Source of the DNA: Lactobacillus corticis
GTDB taxonomy: Bacteria > Bacillota > Bacilli > Lactobacillales > Lactobacillaceae
Direction: 5' to 3'
Assembly: GCF_018327645.1 (NCBI RefSeq)
Contig: NZ_BMAY01000001.1
Coordinates: forward strand, 62,001 to 126,000
Length of the DNA stretch: 64,000 bases
Shown here: positions 44,985-53,808 of the stretch, piece by piece
Position numbering within the stretch: position 1 is the stretch's first letter
How the letters are laid out: the number at the start of each line of letters is the position of its first letter
Notes under the pieces: model-generated
Seen by the model: only the letters and a program-made list of their open reading frames with translations
The model's database searches: none
What the model was told of the DNA's origin: nothing
Program-made: the position numbers and the translations under genes

Positions 44985-46715
44985 TTACTTGCTGTATTTT
45001 GCCATAAAGTCAGCAACTAACTTTTCATTATCTTCGTTAGTAGTTGATTCATTAATAGCCTTATCAGCTAAGCCTTCAAGATCCTTGGTGTTGATCTTCT
45101 TCATTTCGCTTCTAATCCGCAAAATTGAAGTTGCTGACATTGAGTATTCATCCAAGCCCATTGATAACAGAATTGGGAACATAGTTGAATCACCAGCAGC
45201 TTCACCACACATACCAACCCAAATGCCAGCCTTGTGAGCTGAATCAATTGTGTGCTTAATTAAGCGCAAAACTGATGGGTTGTATGGTTGGTAGAGGTAA
45301 GAAACATTGTCGTTACCCCGGTCAGCAGCCATCGTGTATTGGATCAAGTCGTTAGTACCGATTGAGAAGAAGTCAACTTCCTTAGCAAATTGGTCTGCCA
45401 AAATAGCAGCTGCCGGAACTTCGATCATCATCCCAACTTGGTAATCACCGATCTTAACGCCTTCTTTAGTAAGTTCATCATGAACTTCCTTCAAAAGAGC
45501 CTTAGCTTGGTGCAATTCATCTAAAGTACCGATCATTGGGAACATGATGCAAAGCTTGCCGTAAGCTGACGCACGAAGCAAAGCCCGTAATTGCGTACGG
45601 AAGATTTCCTTGTTCTTCAATGAAAGCCGAATTGCACGAACACCCAAGAATGGGTTCATTTCGTCTGGTAAGTCCCAGTAATCGAGGTGCTTGTCACCAC
45701 CGATATCCATCGTCCGGATAACGACTGGCTTGCCATCCATGCCTTCGATAACAGCCTTGTAAGCTTCAAATTGGTCGTCTTCTGATGGGAAGTCCTTTGA
45801 ATCCATGTACAAGAATTCAGTTCTGTACAAACCAACTGCTTCAGCACCGTTAGCCTTAACACCTTCCATGTCATTTGGCGTACCAATGTTAGCAGCGATT
45901 AAGAACTTCTTGCCATCAGCAGTAACTGAAGGTTGATCCTTCAACTTTTGCCATTCAGCCTTTTGCTTCAAGAAAGCTTCACTCTTAGCTTGGTAATCAG
46001 CAACTTGCGCATCGGTTGGGTCAATTACGGCGTCACCGTTAAGACCGTCAACTACTAATGTTTGACCGTTCTTAACGTCACTAGTAATCGTTTCAGTCCC
46101 AACAACAGCTGGCAATTCTAATGAACGAGCCATGATAGCTGAGTGAGCAGTCCGACCACCAATATCAGTAATAAAGCCCTTAACAAACTTCTTGTTAAGT
46201 TGTGCCGTATCACTTGGAGTTAAGTCGTGAGCCACAACGATAACTTCGTGGTCAATGGTTGAAGGGTTTGGCAATTCCTTGTTTTGCAAGTGAGCCATAA
46301 TCCGCTTTGAAACGTCGCGAACGTCAGCAGCACGTTCTTGCATGTAAGGGTTGTCGGTCATCCCTTCAAAAATAGCGATGAAGTTTTGAGCAGTTGCATC
46401 TAAGGCAGCTTCACCATTAATCTTTGAGTTCTTAATTTCATTTTCGATGGCACCAGTGAATTCTGGGTCGTTCAAAATCATTAAGTGAGCATCAAAGACT
46501 TGTGATTCTTCTTCGCCTAAAGTCTTCTTAGCAGTGTCACGAATAGCTTCAACTTCTTCAGTTGAGTCCTTAACTGCCTTTTGGAAACGGGCAACTTCGG
46601 CATCAACGTCACTAATCGTGGTCTTTGAGAATGACAAATCAGGCTCTACCAGAAGATAAGCAGGAGCAACGGCAATCCCGTCACTAGCTGCGATTCCGTT
46701 TAAAGTCTTTGTCAT
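44985..46715 (-). CDS. ptsI: Phosphoenolpyruvate-protein phosphotransferase (PTS enzyme I)
   Basis: Enzyme I takes the phosphoryl group from PEP and passes it to HPr, energising sugar uptake by all PTS transporters. The 576-residue protein has the phospho-His segment [22 protein letters not shown] and the PEP-binding signatures [24 protein letters not shown] and [21 protein letters not shown]. Codon use is markedly biased, as expected for a highly expressed gene. It overlaps the ptsH stop and shares its promoter. Confidence 0.98.
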   Translation of the reverse strand: MTKTLNGIAASDGIAVAPAYLLVEPDLSFSKTTISDVDAEVARFQKAVKDSTEEVEAIRDTAKKTLGEEESQVFDAHLMILNDPEFTGAIENEIKNSKINGEAALDATAQNFIAIFEGMTDNPYMQERAADVRDVSKRIMAHLQNKELPNPSTIDHEVIVVAHDLTPSDTAQLNKKFVKGFITDIGGRTAHSAIMARSLELPAVVGTETITSDVKNGQTLVVDGLNGDAVIDPTDAQVADYQAKSEAFLKQKAEWQKLKDQPSVTADGKKFLIAANIGTPNDMEGVKANGAEAVGLYRTEFLYMDSKDFPSEDDQFEAYKAVIEGMDGKPVVIRTMDIGGDKHLDYWDLPDEMNPFLGVRAIRLSLKNKEIFRTQLRALLRASAYGKLCIMFPMIGTLDELHQAKALLKEVHDELTKEGVKIGDYQVGMMIEVPAAAILADQFAKEVDFFSIGTNDLIQYTMAADRGNDNVSYLYQPYNPSVLRLIKHTIDSAHKAGIWVGMCGEAAGDSTMFPILLSMGLDEYSMSATSILRIRSEMKKINTKDLEGLADKAINESTTNEDNEKLVADFMAKYSK

Positions 46716-46981
46716 TATTCAGCTAAACCTTCTTTAGTCATAGTGTCAGCAATTGCAGCAATTGCGTCCTTTTCGTCATCACCGTTAGCAGTGATGGTAA
46801 CATCAGCACCTTGGCCAACACCAAGTGACATAACGCCCATGATTGACTTCAAGTTTACAGACTTGCCATTGTATTCCAAGTTAACGTCTGAGCCAAACTT
46901 TGAAGCAGCTTGTACCAACAAAGTAGCTGGACGAGCGTGAATACCGGTTTCTGCAATAATGTGAAATTCGCGTGATTCCAT
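46715..46981 (-). CDS. ptsH: Phosphocarrier protein HPr
   Basis: HPr carries phosphate from enzyme I to the IIA domains and, when phosphorylated on Ser46 by HprK, acts as CcpA co-repressor. The 88-residue protein has the phospho-His region [11 protein letters not shown] and the regulatory-Ser region [19 protein letters not shown] precedes ATG 46981. The promoter (47041-47069) and a near-consensus cre (47076-47089) lie upstream. Confidence 0.98.
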   Translation of the reverse strand: MESREFHIIAETGIHARPATLLVQAASKFGSDVNLEYNGKSVNLKSIMGVMSLGVGQGADVTITANGDDEKDAIAAIADTMTKEGLAE

Positions 46982-47040
46982 CGTAAATGTATCTCCTTAT
47001 AATTCAAAATCAAACTGGTAATTAATACCCATCGGATACT

Positions 47041-47069
47041 AGATTATCATGTTTTTTCACGTAAAACAA
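47041..47069 (-). promoter_or_regulatory. ptsHI promoter
   Basis: On the minus strand -35 TTGTTT (47069-47064) and -10 TAATCT (47046-47041) are 17 bases apart. The transcript would have a leader of about 55 bases before ptsH. Confidence 0.6.
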
Positions 47070-47075
47070 TAATAA

Positions 47076-47089
47076 TGTAACAGTTTTCA
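47076..47089 (-). promoter_or_regulatory. cre-like site upstream of the ptsHI promoter
   Basis: On the minus strand TGAAAACTGTTACA matches cre except for one central base. It lies just upstream of the -35, a position from which CcpA can activate rather than repress. Confidence 0.4.
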
Positions 47090-47093
47090 TTAT

Positions 47094-47279
47094 CTATTCA
47101 CTAGCATTCTTGCGATGATAGATAATTTTACCGCCATGCAGGGCACGACCCGTGATGTCCTGCCGCTTATCGTAATCACGTAAAACTCGCTGAAATTCAT
47201 ATGCATCTTTCGGTTCTATCAAAAATTCCTTGCGAGTACCATCGACGATTTCATCGAGGATTTGCAGATAATCTGTCAT
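47094..47279 (-). CDS. Small hypothetical protein
   Basis: I do not recognise this protein. ATG 47279 is preceded by AAAGGTG and gives 61 residues; a GTG three codons earlier overlaps that site. The sequence is hydrophilic and charged (MTDYLQILDEIVDGTRKEF, then FQRVLRDYDKRQDITGRALHGGKIIYHR) with no membrane segment or Cys. It lies alone between ptsH and the divergent clpE; its end is only about 5 bases from the cre-like site. Confidence 0.65.
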   Translation of the reverse strand: MTDYLQILDEIVDGTRKEFLIEPKDAYEFQRVLRDYDKRQDITGRALHGGKIIYHRKNASE

Positions 47280-47401
47280 ACCAGTCACCTTTCAAAACAA
47301 TACTGATATTTTAACACAAAATTATTTACTTTGAGTAAAAATACGCACTATTTTTGAAATTTTGGAAATTTTAGCTTACAAAAAATTAGTGTTCTTAAGT
47401 C

Positions 47402-47437
47402 TTAGCACTTGACACTAATGAGTGCTAATCGTAAAAT
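47402..47437 (+). promoter_or_regulatory. CIRCE operator and promoter of clpE
   Basis: TTAGCACTT-N9-GAGTGCTAA (47402-47428) differs by one base from the CIRCE consensus bound by HrcA. It overlaps a good promoter: -35 TTGACA (47409-47414), 17-bp spacer, -10 TAAAAT (47432-47437). HrcA binding would therefore block polymerase directly. Confidence 0.9.
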
Positions 47438-47471
47438 TTAGTTAACTTGAAAAAGAAAGGCGGTAACAATC

Positions 47472-49649
47472 GTGCTTTGCGAAAATTGTCATGAACGTCC
47501 AGCTTCTATCCATTTATATGCAAAAGTAAATGGTCAAAGCCGCGAAATCAATTTATGCCAAGTTTGCTATCAGCAATTACGTGCAGAACAAGGAAATAAT
47601 AATATGAATAATAACGATAACGAAATGTTTGGAGATATGGAAAACTTTTTCAATTCTTTGAATGGAAATGGACAAAATCCTAATTTCCAGCAAGCGCCGC
47701 AAGGACCTAAGGGACCAAATCGCGGGGCCGGCAAGAGTCTGCTCGATCAATACGGGACCGATCTGACCGAATTAGCTAGAAAAGGCAAGATCGACCCTGT
47801 AATTGGCCGTGACAAAGAAATTGCCCGAGTAATTGAAATTTTAAACCGCCGGACTAAAAACAACCCAGTTTTAATTGGTGAAGCCGGTGTCGGTAAAACC
47901 GCTGTGGTTGAAGGCTTAGCCCAGCAAATTGTGGACGGATCAGTTCCTGCCAAGTTACAAGATAAGCGGATCATTTCATTAAACGTGGTCTCACTAGTTC
48001 AAGGTACCGGTATTCGCGGGCAATTTGAACAACGGATGGAACAACTGATTCGGGAATTGCAATCTCAATCCGATATCATCCTCTTTATTGATGAAATTCA
48101 CGAAATTGTCGGTGCCGGCAACGCTGAAGGCGGAATGGATGCCGGCAACATTATCAAGCCTGCCCTCGCCCGTGGCGAACTGCAATTAGTAGGTGCAACC
48201 ACCTTAAAAGAATACCGGGAAATTGAAAAAGACTCCGCCCTCGCCCGCAGATTCCAACCGGTCGAAGTCAAAGAACCATCAATTGATGAAACGATCAAGA
48301 TCCTCAAAGGTATCCAAAAGCGGTATGAAGACTACCACCACGTACAATACACGGACAAGGCAATTGAAGCTGCGGTTAAGTTGTCAGCCCGCTACATCCA
48401 AGATCGTTTCTTGCCGGACAAGGCAATCGACTTGATGGACGAAGCTGGTTCACGGATGAATCTGACTATTCCCTATGTTGATAAGGAAAAGATCCAAGAA
48501 CGCATCAAGGCTGCTGAAGACTTAAAGCAAGAAGCCTTAAAGGCTGAAGACTACGAAAAAGCTGCCTACTACCGTGATCAAATTGAAAAATACGACAAGA
48601 TGAAGGATCAAAACGTGGATCCTGACAAGTCGCCAAAGATCACGGAAAAGATCATGAACAAGATTGTCGAAGAAAAGACCAATATCCCGGTTGGCGATAT
48701 CCAAAAGCAAGAAGAAGACAACTTGCAAAACCTGGCTAGCGACCTGCGCGCTAATGTCATTGGCCAAGACCAAGCCGTTGACAAGGTTGCCAGAGCCATC
48801 AGAAGAAACCGGATTGGTTTCAACAAGTCTGGTCGGCCAATTGGCTCCTTCCTCTTCGTTGGACCTACTGGGGTTGGTAAGACGGAGTTAGCCAAGCAAT
48901 TAGCCAAGCAAATGTTTGGTTCAGCCGATGCCATGATCAGATTCGATATGTCAGAATACATGGAACAATATTCTGTTTCTAAATTGATCGGTTCCGCTCC
49001 TGGCTATGTGGGCTATGAAGAAGCAGGTCAATTGACTGAACAAGTGCGCCACAATCCGTACAGCTTGATTTTGCTGGACGAAATTGAAAAGGCTCACCCA
49101 GATGTTTTGAACCTCTTCTTGCAAATCCTTGATGACGGCCGGTTAACCGACTCGCAAGGCCGGACCGTTTCCTTCAAGGATACGATTATCATCATGACGT
49201 CAAATGCCGGTCAAGGCATCAAAGAAGCCAGCGTTGGTTTTAACGCCGACAATGGGCCAAAAGATGGCGAAAGTGCTAGAAGCGAAATGACCAGCTTCTT
49301 TAAGCCAGAATTCTTAAACCGGCTCGACGACGTGATCGAATTCAACCCACTCTCTAAGGAAGATCTGCTTAAGATTGTTGACTTAATGCTGAAGAAGACT
49401 AACGACATGATTGCCGACCAAGGCCTGCATGTTGAAGTCACCCCTGCCGCTAAGTCAATCTTAGTTGACGAAGGTTACAACCCTTCAATGGGTGCACGGC
49501 CCCTGCGCCGGACGATCCAAGAAGAAATCGAAGATCAAGTTGCTGACTATAAGCTAGATCATACTGATGTTAAGAACTTCCTAGCAGATGCTGAGGATGG
49601 CAAGATTAAAATTACCGCTGAAGAACCTGCTACCAAGCCAGCAGAATAA
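47472..49649 (+). CDS. clpE: Clp protease ATPase subunit ClpE
   Basis: ClpE is a heat-stress AAA+ unfoldase that feeds ClpP. It starts with GTG 47472, preceded by AAAGGCGG, and is 725 residues. The N-terminal zinc finger has Cys3, Cys6, Cys29 and Cys32. Two AAA modules follow ([13 protein letters not shown] and [13 protein letters not shown]), with a UVR-like coiled segment between them ([16 protein letters not shown]) and the C-terminal clp domain ([14 protein letters not shown]). It lacks the large N-domain of ClpC. Control appears to be by HrcA/CIRCE; no CtsR site was seen. Confidence 0.96.
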   Translation: MLCENCHERPASIHLYAKVNGQSREINLCQVCYQQLRAEQGNNNMNNNDNEMFGDMENFFNSLNGNGQNPNFQQAPQGPKGPNRGAGKSLLDQYGTDLTELARKGKIDPVIGRDKEIARVIEILNRRTKNNPVLIGEAGVGKTAVVEGLAQQIVDGSVPAKLQDKRIISLNVVSLVQGTGIRGQFEQRMEQLIRELQSQSDIILFIDEIHEIVGAGNAEGGMDAGNIIKPALARGELQLVGATTLKEYREIEKDSALARRFQPVEVKEPSIDETIKILKGIQKRYEDYHHVQYTDKAIEAAVKLSARYIQDRFLPDKAIDLMDEAGSRMNLTIPYVDKEKIQERIKAAEDLKQEALKAEDYEKAAYYRDQIEKYDKMKDQNVDPDKSPKITEKIMNKIVEEKTNIPVGDIQKQEEDNLQNLASDLRANVIGQDQAVDKVARAIRRNRIGFNKSGRPIGSFLFVGPTGVGKTELAKQLAKQMFGSADAMIRFDMSEYMEQYSVSKLIGSAPGYVGYEEAGQLTEQVRHNPYSLILLDEIEKAHPDVLNLFLQILDDGRLTDSQGRTVSFKDTIIIMTSNAGQGIKEASVGFNADNGPKDGESARSEMTSFFKPEFLNRLDDVIEFNPLSKEDLLKIVDLMLKKTNDMIADQGLHVEVTPAAKSILVDEGYNPSMGARPLRRTIQEEIEDQVADYKLDHTDVKNFLADAEDGKIKITAEEPATKPAE

Positions 49650-49669
49650 GCAACTTAAGCGTAATTTCC

Positions 49670-49702
49670 AAAGAAAGCGGAATTTCTCCGCTTTCTTTTT
49701 TC
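49670..49702 (+). terminator. Intrinsic terminator of clpE
   Basis: GAAAGCGGA and TCCGCTTTC form a stem with a short loop, followed by TTTTTT. Confidence 0.88.
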
Positions 49703-49769
49703 ATTATCACCTGCTAATAAGTGTATACTAGACTTGGTAGGGGACGATTAACAGGAAACAGGTGACACT

Positions 49770-50051
49770 ATGCACTTAATTGATAACACAAATAGCCATG
49801 CTGACTTGGTTCAAAGTCAGCTCAACACTACTGATGCTAATTACGTTAAAGTGTATTCCCTCGGCAATACCGCGGTAATTTACACTGAAAGCGCCAAAGC
49901 CATCGGTATCGCACTTGAAAATCATGACCGCCGGGTTCGTGAAGACGAAATTGAATTTGTCGTCAAGCGCCTGGCTGCCAAGTACGAAGGGTCATATACC
50001 TTGACTGTTGATAAAAGCAGACATGTGGTGGAAATCCACATTGATAAGTAA
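49770..50051 (+). CDS. DUF1827 family protein
   Basis: This is a small protein of a Lactobacillales family of unknown function. The 93-residue protein starts MHLIDNTNSHADLVQSQL and ends with a predicted beta strand YTLTVDKSRHVVEIHID; it has no membrane segment or Cys. An ACAGGTGA site precedes ATG 49770. It lies between two terminators and so is probably transcribed alone, from a promoter near 49725 (TATACT). Confidence 0.8.
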   Translation: MHLIDNTNSHADLVQSQLNTTDANYVKVYSLGNTAVIYTESAKAIGIALENHDRRVREDEIEFVVKRLAAKYEGSYTLTVDKSRHVVEIHIDK

Positions 50052-50088
50052 GAAAAAAGACTGGATCACAAGATCCGGTCTTTTTTTG
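50052..50088. terminator. Terminator between the DUF1827 gene and the SDR gene
   Basis: GACTGGATC and GATCCGGTC pair (with G-U) around a 4-base loop, with A6 before and T7 after. It can serve both convergent genes. Confidence 0.82.
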
Positions 50089-50123
50089 AGAACAGGTAGA
50101 TTCAGTTTTAAAAAAATTTTTGA

Positions 50124-50762
50124 TTAATAAAAGCTTGGCTTGGTCCAAGCAGTGTCAGGTTCGCCAATCCCCAAATTTGCTTGGTGGTAATCAGCTTCAC
50201 CTGTCAGCAATTGGCTGGCAAATTTCGCCACTGCCTCCCGCGTAATTTGAGCTGAAGTGTATGGTTCACCCTTTTGGGTTACTTCCACTTTGGTGTTGGC
50301 TGGATTATTGTAGAGCCAAGTAGTCCGCAAAATTACATAGTCCAAGTCGGATTTTTCAATAATGTCAGCCGCTTCAACTAAAGGCGTTTGCCATACTAAA
50401 CCAGTATTTGTCCGGTACCACTTTTGGAATGGACCACTAACTTCTTGATATAAGTCAGGAATTGACATTACGACTAAGCGGTTTACCTTAACTTCCTTTA
50501 AGGCAGCTGACAAAGTTTTAGCAATTTCTGGCGTAACTACGAAAGCCACAAAGACCCCATCAGTCCCAGCGACAGCTTCTTCAACCTCGCTTTGGTTTTT
50601 CAAATCGCCGTCGACAAACGTTACCCGGTCACCAGCATAACTGGCCAAACGCTGCGAAGCATGATGACCAAAAAGCACTAGGTCGGCATCGGTATTTTTC
50701 AACAAATAATCTGCCGTCATGCGACCAATTTGGCCGGTCGCAGCTAAAATTGCATATTTCAT
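50124..50762 (-). CDS. NAD(P)-binding oxidoreductase of the NmrA/atypical SDR type
   Basis: This is a Rossmann-fold protein of the atypical SDR group, substrate unknown. The 212-residue protein starts with the cofactor motif ILAATGQIGRMTADYLL and has VDGDLKNQSEVEEAVAG and LDYVILRTTWLYNNP, both typical of NmrA-like proteins. AAGGAGG precedes ATG 50762. It may act as a redox sensor or a reductase; nothing in its neighbourhood decides this. Confidence 0.82.
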   Translation of the reverse strand: MKYAILAATGQIGRMTADYLLKNTDADLVLFGHHASQRLASYAGDRVTFVDGDLKNQSEVEEAVAGTDGVFVAFVVTPEIAKTLSAALKEVKVNRLVVMSIPDLYQEVSGPFQKWYRTNTGLVWQTPLVEAADIIEKSDLDYVILRTTWLYNNPANTKVEVTQKGEPYTSAQITREAVAKFASQLLTGEADYHQANLGIGEPDTAWTKPSFY

Positions 50763-50948
50763 GTTTTTTCCTCCTTAATGATTCGTTGTCACTACTATAC
50801 CGAGAAAAAGTAATGGAGAAAATTACTTCTTATGCAAGCGAGCATACGCAACATACATACAAAAAAAGCCTGAGCTTCTTGCTAAAAATATTTGCTAGCG
50901 AAAAAGCGCCATTGCCGGTAAAATATTTTAATAAGGAGGACCCCGTTA

Positions 50949-51091
50949 TGTGTGAAAGTGTTGAAGAATTGGCGCGGATGATGGAAACCAGTCAAGTGGG
51001 TTCTGATTCCTATCTTGTGGCTAAGGCCCAATTAATTCGACTAGAGGAAATGACTGAGGATTTGCTAGTCGAATATAAGGAGCAATTTTAA
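50949..51091 (+). CDS. Small acidic protein, 47 residues
   Basis: I do not recognise this protein. The chosen ATG follows a near-perfect AAGGAGG with 8 bases between. The product is acidic and helical-looking (MCESVEELARMMETSQVG, then LVAKAQLIRLEEMTEDLLVE). The same frame is open upstream to 50750 with another ATG at 50812, which would give 93 residues but has no ribosome site. A terminator follows directly. Confidence 0.6.
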
Positions 51092-51132
51092 ACAGCCTTC
51101 AATCATCGGTCGATGGTTAAAGGCTGTTTTTG
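51090..51132 (+). terminator. Intrinsic terminator of the 47-residue protein gene
   Basis: AACAGCCTT and AAGGCTGTT enclose an inner stem (CAATCATCG / CGATGGTT) and are followed by TTTTTG. Confidence 0.8.
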
Positions 51133-51171
51133 TGTGTTATACTTTTGGAAAAAATTCTTAAGGAGAAGGAT

Positions 51172-51921
51172 ATGAAGTTCTTATTACAATTTGATCCAGC
51201 TTCACCGGCTATTATTAATGCCAAGGATGAAGAACCATCGTTAAGTTTGCCCAAAAAGTTGCTCTTTGCCTTTGTGGAAAAAACAGCCATCGATGATTTT
51301 TTGACCGAAGTTCCCCACAAAATTCTGGGAAAGTTTGAGACAATCAGTTTCTCCCCTAATATCTATCAAGTTTGCATCAATGATGATATTTTCTGTCTTT
51401 GCCAAGTTCCTCTAGGGGCACCAGCGGCTTGTCAACTGCTAGACTTTTTGCATGCGCATGGCGTTCGCCAAGTATTAGCAGTGGGTTCCTGCGGGAGTCT
51501 GGTGCCCATGCCTGAAGGCAAACTGCTCTTAGTTGATAAAGCCTGGCGTGACGAAGGCTGTAGCCGTTTATATCAGCCGGACAGCAACTATTTTGAATTG
51601 TACTCTGCTTGGCAGGATCAGGTTAAAACCGCACTTAATTTGAATAAAGTTGCCTATCAGGACGTAACCACTTGGACGACTGATGGCTTTTTTAGAGAAA
51701 CAAAAAGTAAGGTAACTACTATGATGCAAGTGGGCTGCCAAGTTGTTGAAATGGAGTGTGCTGGGTTGATCAGCGTTGCAAAATTTTATCACTTTGATTT
51801 TGCCCAAATTTTGTTTACGGCTGACAGCCTGGCAAATTTAGAACATGACCCGCGCAACTGGGGTAAAAAAGCCAACCAAAGCATCTTGTCCATCGTGTCG
51901 CCAGTATTGGCTAAACTATAA
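51172..51921 (+). CDS. Nucleoside phosphorylase family protein
   Basis: This is a PNP/UDP-phosphorylase-fold enzyme that cleaves nucleosides with phosphate; which nucleoside is not clear. ATG 51172 follows AAGGAGAAGG and gives 249 residues. The family segments VLAVGSCGSLVPMPEGKLLLVDKAWRDEG, TTDGFFRE and VVEMECAGLISVAKFYHF (the ribose-binding Glu-Met-Glu region) are present. The gene stands alone between two terminators. Confidence 0.87.
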   Translation: MKFLLQFDPASPAIINAKDEEPSLSLPKKLLFAFVEKTAIDDFLTEVPHKILGKFETISFSPNIYQVCINDDIFCLCQVPLGAPAACQLLDFLHAHGVRQVLAVGSCGSLVPMPEGKLLLVDKAWRDEGCSRLYQPDSNYFELYSAWQDQVKTALNLNKVAYQDVTTWTTDGFFRETKSKVTTMMQVGCQVVEMECAGLISVAKFYHFDFAQILFTADSLANLEHDPRNWGKKANQSILSIVSPVLAKL

Positions 51922-51951
51922 AAGCTCGAGCGTTTTACTCGAGCTTTTTGA
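51919..51951. terminator. Bidirectional terminator after the nucleoside phosphorylase gene
   Basis: AAAGCTCGAG and CTCGAGCTTT form a strong stem flanked by A and T residues. It also ends the convergent DUF438 gene. Confidence 0.88.
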
Positions 51952-51952
51952 A

Positions 51953-53137
51953 TTATTCTGCATATTTCGTAACGTCTTCAACTACTTCCAAGCATCCCAA
52001 ATAGTTGCCATTGGGATCTTTAACGGCGAAGAAGCGCTCCGAAATTTTCTGGTCATTTTTCTTAAAGACGATTTCCAACTGGTCCTTTTTCCCTTGTCTA
52101 AAAGCTTCTAAAATCTGCTTTACCTTAGGAATTGCCCATTGCGGGTGGCAAGAGTAGACGTCATTGCCCAAGGCGCTGTTAGAATGAGGAAAAACTTCGC
52201 TAGCGCCACCAAAAAACTTCACCTTGTCGTCCTTATCCACATAGGTTATTTGGAATGGCAGCAAGGCTAAAATGCCGGTTAATTCTTCCAAATTCAAACT
52301 GCCCCGAGCAAAGTTCAAACTAAGGCTCGTCAAATTGCCCACTGACAAGGAACCTGTCGCTTGGGCCGGCTTAGCCTGAGCTTTAGGCTGCCAATTCATG
52401 GGCTTTTGAATCAAAGCATAGCCGACACTGGCCTCATCCCGCTTTACCTCGCCCCAGTCGGCGGGACTTGCGACTTCATCAATCATCGGCAGCATGATTT
52501 CTTCTTCTTTAAAAATCATTTCTAAGACTTCATGACTAGTCTTTTTTACCAGCTCGGTCAATTTAGCCTTATCAACTGGATCTTCCTCCAGCGCCGTCTG
52601 CGTTTGTTTGATGAGGTCTAAGATATTATCGTCAACTCCCCACATAACTTGTGGCGGTGCCGTAATGCCGTATTTAACCATGATCGGAAACATCGACATT
52701 TCTTTTCGCTTGTAGTGCTTTTTGATTTGTCCCAAATCTTTGACTTCTTGCTGCAGACGCGCAACGGCTGTTTCATCGCCTTGTTCCCATTTGTGGAAAT
52801 CCGGCAGCAAAGCGTCGTTAATTAGCGACTTAATGACAACATTTTCCAGCTTAAAGGTGTGCACTGGATGACCAGGAATTGAGAAATCAGGATTGCCTTG
52901 AGTTTCTTTAATATTGCCCTTAAACACTTCGGCATGAACATTGCACAAATATTGAATTTGGCGCGGATCAAGGCCATTGGCTATCAAGGCCCGTTCGGCA
53001 GCGGTAATTTCAGAAACATCGACTTGATCAAAAGATTCCGCAAACATTTTCTTGGCCGTCGCTAAATCGCCACCGTTTTGAATGTAATGCAAGATTTTAA
53101 CAATTGCATCTTGCCGCTCTTGACTCAAATTTGCCAT
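51953..53137 (-). CDS. DUF438 / hemerythrin-like / PAS domain protein
   Basis: This is a three-part soluble protein with the look of a redox or gas sensor. The 394-residue protein has an N-terminal DUF438 domain (about 1-75). A hemerythrin-like four-helix region follows (about 85-240: GHPVHTFKLENVVIK, KKHYKRKEMSMFP, PQVMWGVDDNI, HEVLEMIFKEEEIMLP), with His and Glu residues suited to a di-iron site. A C-terminal PAS domain (about 275-394) contains VYSCHPQ. Its start abuts the DUF59 gene stop by 1 bp, so the two are coupled. The ligand is unknown. Confidence 0.85.
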   Translation of the reverse strand: MANLSQERQDAIVKILHYIQNGGDLATAKKMFAESFDQVDVSEITAAERALIANGLDPRQIQYLCNVHAEVFKGNIKETQGNPDFSIPGHPVHTFKLENVVIKSLINDALLPDFHKWEQGDETAVARLQQEVKDLGQIKKHYKRKEMSMFPIMVKYGITAPPQVMWGVDDNILDLIKQTQTALEEDPVDKAKLTELVKKTSHEVLEMIFKEEEIMLPMIDEVASPADWGEVKRDEASVGYALIQKPMNWQPKAQAKPAQATGSLSVGNLTSLSLNFARGSLNLEELTGILALLPFQITYVDKDDKVKFFGGASEVFPHSNSALGNDVYSCHPQWAIPKVKQILEAFRQGKKDQLEIVFKKNDQKISERFFAVKDPNGNYLGCLEVVEDVTKYAE

Positions 53138-53700
53138 TATTCCACCACCTTGTAGCCTTTAGCCTCAAAGGCTTTTTTTATGTCCTCTAAGTTTAACTTC
53201 ATTGCTTGTGCTCCTAAAGGAATCGTCATCACGCGCCCGACTGTTGTGAGCAGGCCCGGGATCTTAATTCGCGTAAAGCCACAATCATACATAATTTGCA
53301 CAAAGTCAGGATATTTATCGGCAAGCTGTTTAATTGGTGCGGAAAAATCAATCACCTTGGCAGTTTCTGTTGCTTTTTCACTAGCCTCTGCCATCCCTAA
53401 CTGCTTTTTGGCAGCTGGCGTCATCTTGTCGGGCGTCCAAACCGGGTACCAGACCAGCTGTACCTGACAATGGTTGATCCCCGCAACGCTAGTCACGGCC
53501 CGCTCAATTTGGTTTTGCAAATAGGTGGACAAGGGGCAGCCAGAAATCGTCAAGGTCATTTTGACCACAGCGGTATCGTCGTTGAGATCAATGCCGTAGA
53601 TTAAGCCCAAGTTGACCACATCAACCAGCAATTCTGGATCTTCCACTGATTGCAGCGCGGTCATGATTTGGTCAATTAATTTTATTTTTGCTGTTTCCAT
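53137..53700 (-). CDS. DUF59 (MIP18-type) plus DUF1858 fusion protein
   Basis: The N-terminal part resembles SufT/PaaD-like DUF59 proteins that help Fe-S cluster assembly; the C-terminal part is a DUF1858 domain. ATG 53700 is better spaced from AGGAA than the ATG two codons earlier. The 187-residue protein has VEDPELLVDVVNLGLIYGI and MTLTISGCPLSTYLQNQIE with the conserved Cys. The second domain follows at about 120-187 (YPDFVQIMYDCGF). With the downstream DUF438/hemerythrin/PAS gene it forms a two-gene unit. Confidence 0.85.
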   Translation of the reverse strand: METAKIKLIDQIMTALQSVEDPELLVDVVNLGLIYGIDLNDDTAVVKMTLTISGCPLSTYLQNQIERAVTSVAGINHCQVQLVWYPVWTPDKMTPAAKKQLGMAEASEKATETAKVIDFSAPIKQLADKYPDFVQIMYDCGFTRIKIPGLLTTVGRVMTIPLGAQAMKLNLEDIKKAFEAKGYKVVE

Positions 53701-53808
53701 GCTCATTTCCTGTCTTGTTAATTTGCTTAAAAGTTTCTGCTCTTATCATAGCACAGACACAAGATCTGGTAGTATGGTTAAATAAAAATCCATAATTAGT
53801 AGGCAAGA

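Noticed and set aside
47332-47365. TACGCAC...TTTTTG upstream of clpE as a fourth com box
   Set aside because: Only TACGCA matches; the A6-G block and N5 spacing are missing, and clpE already has a CIRCE promoter.
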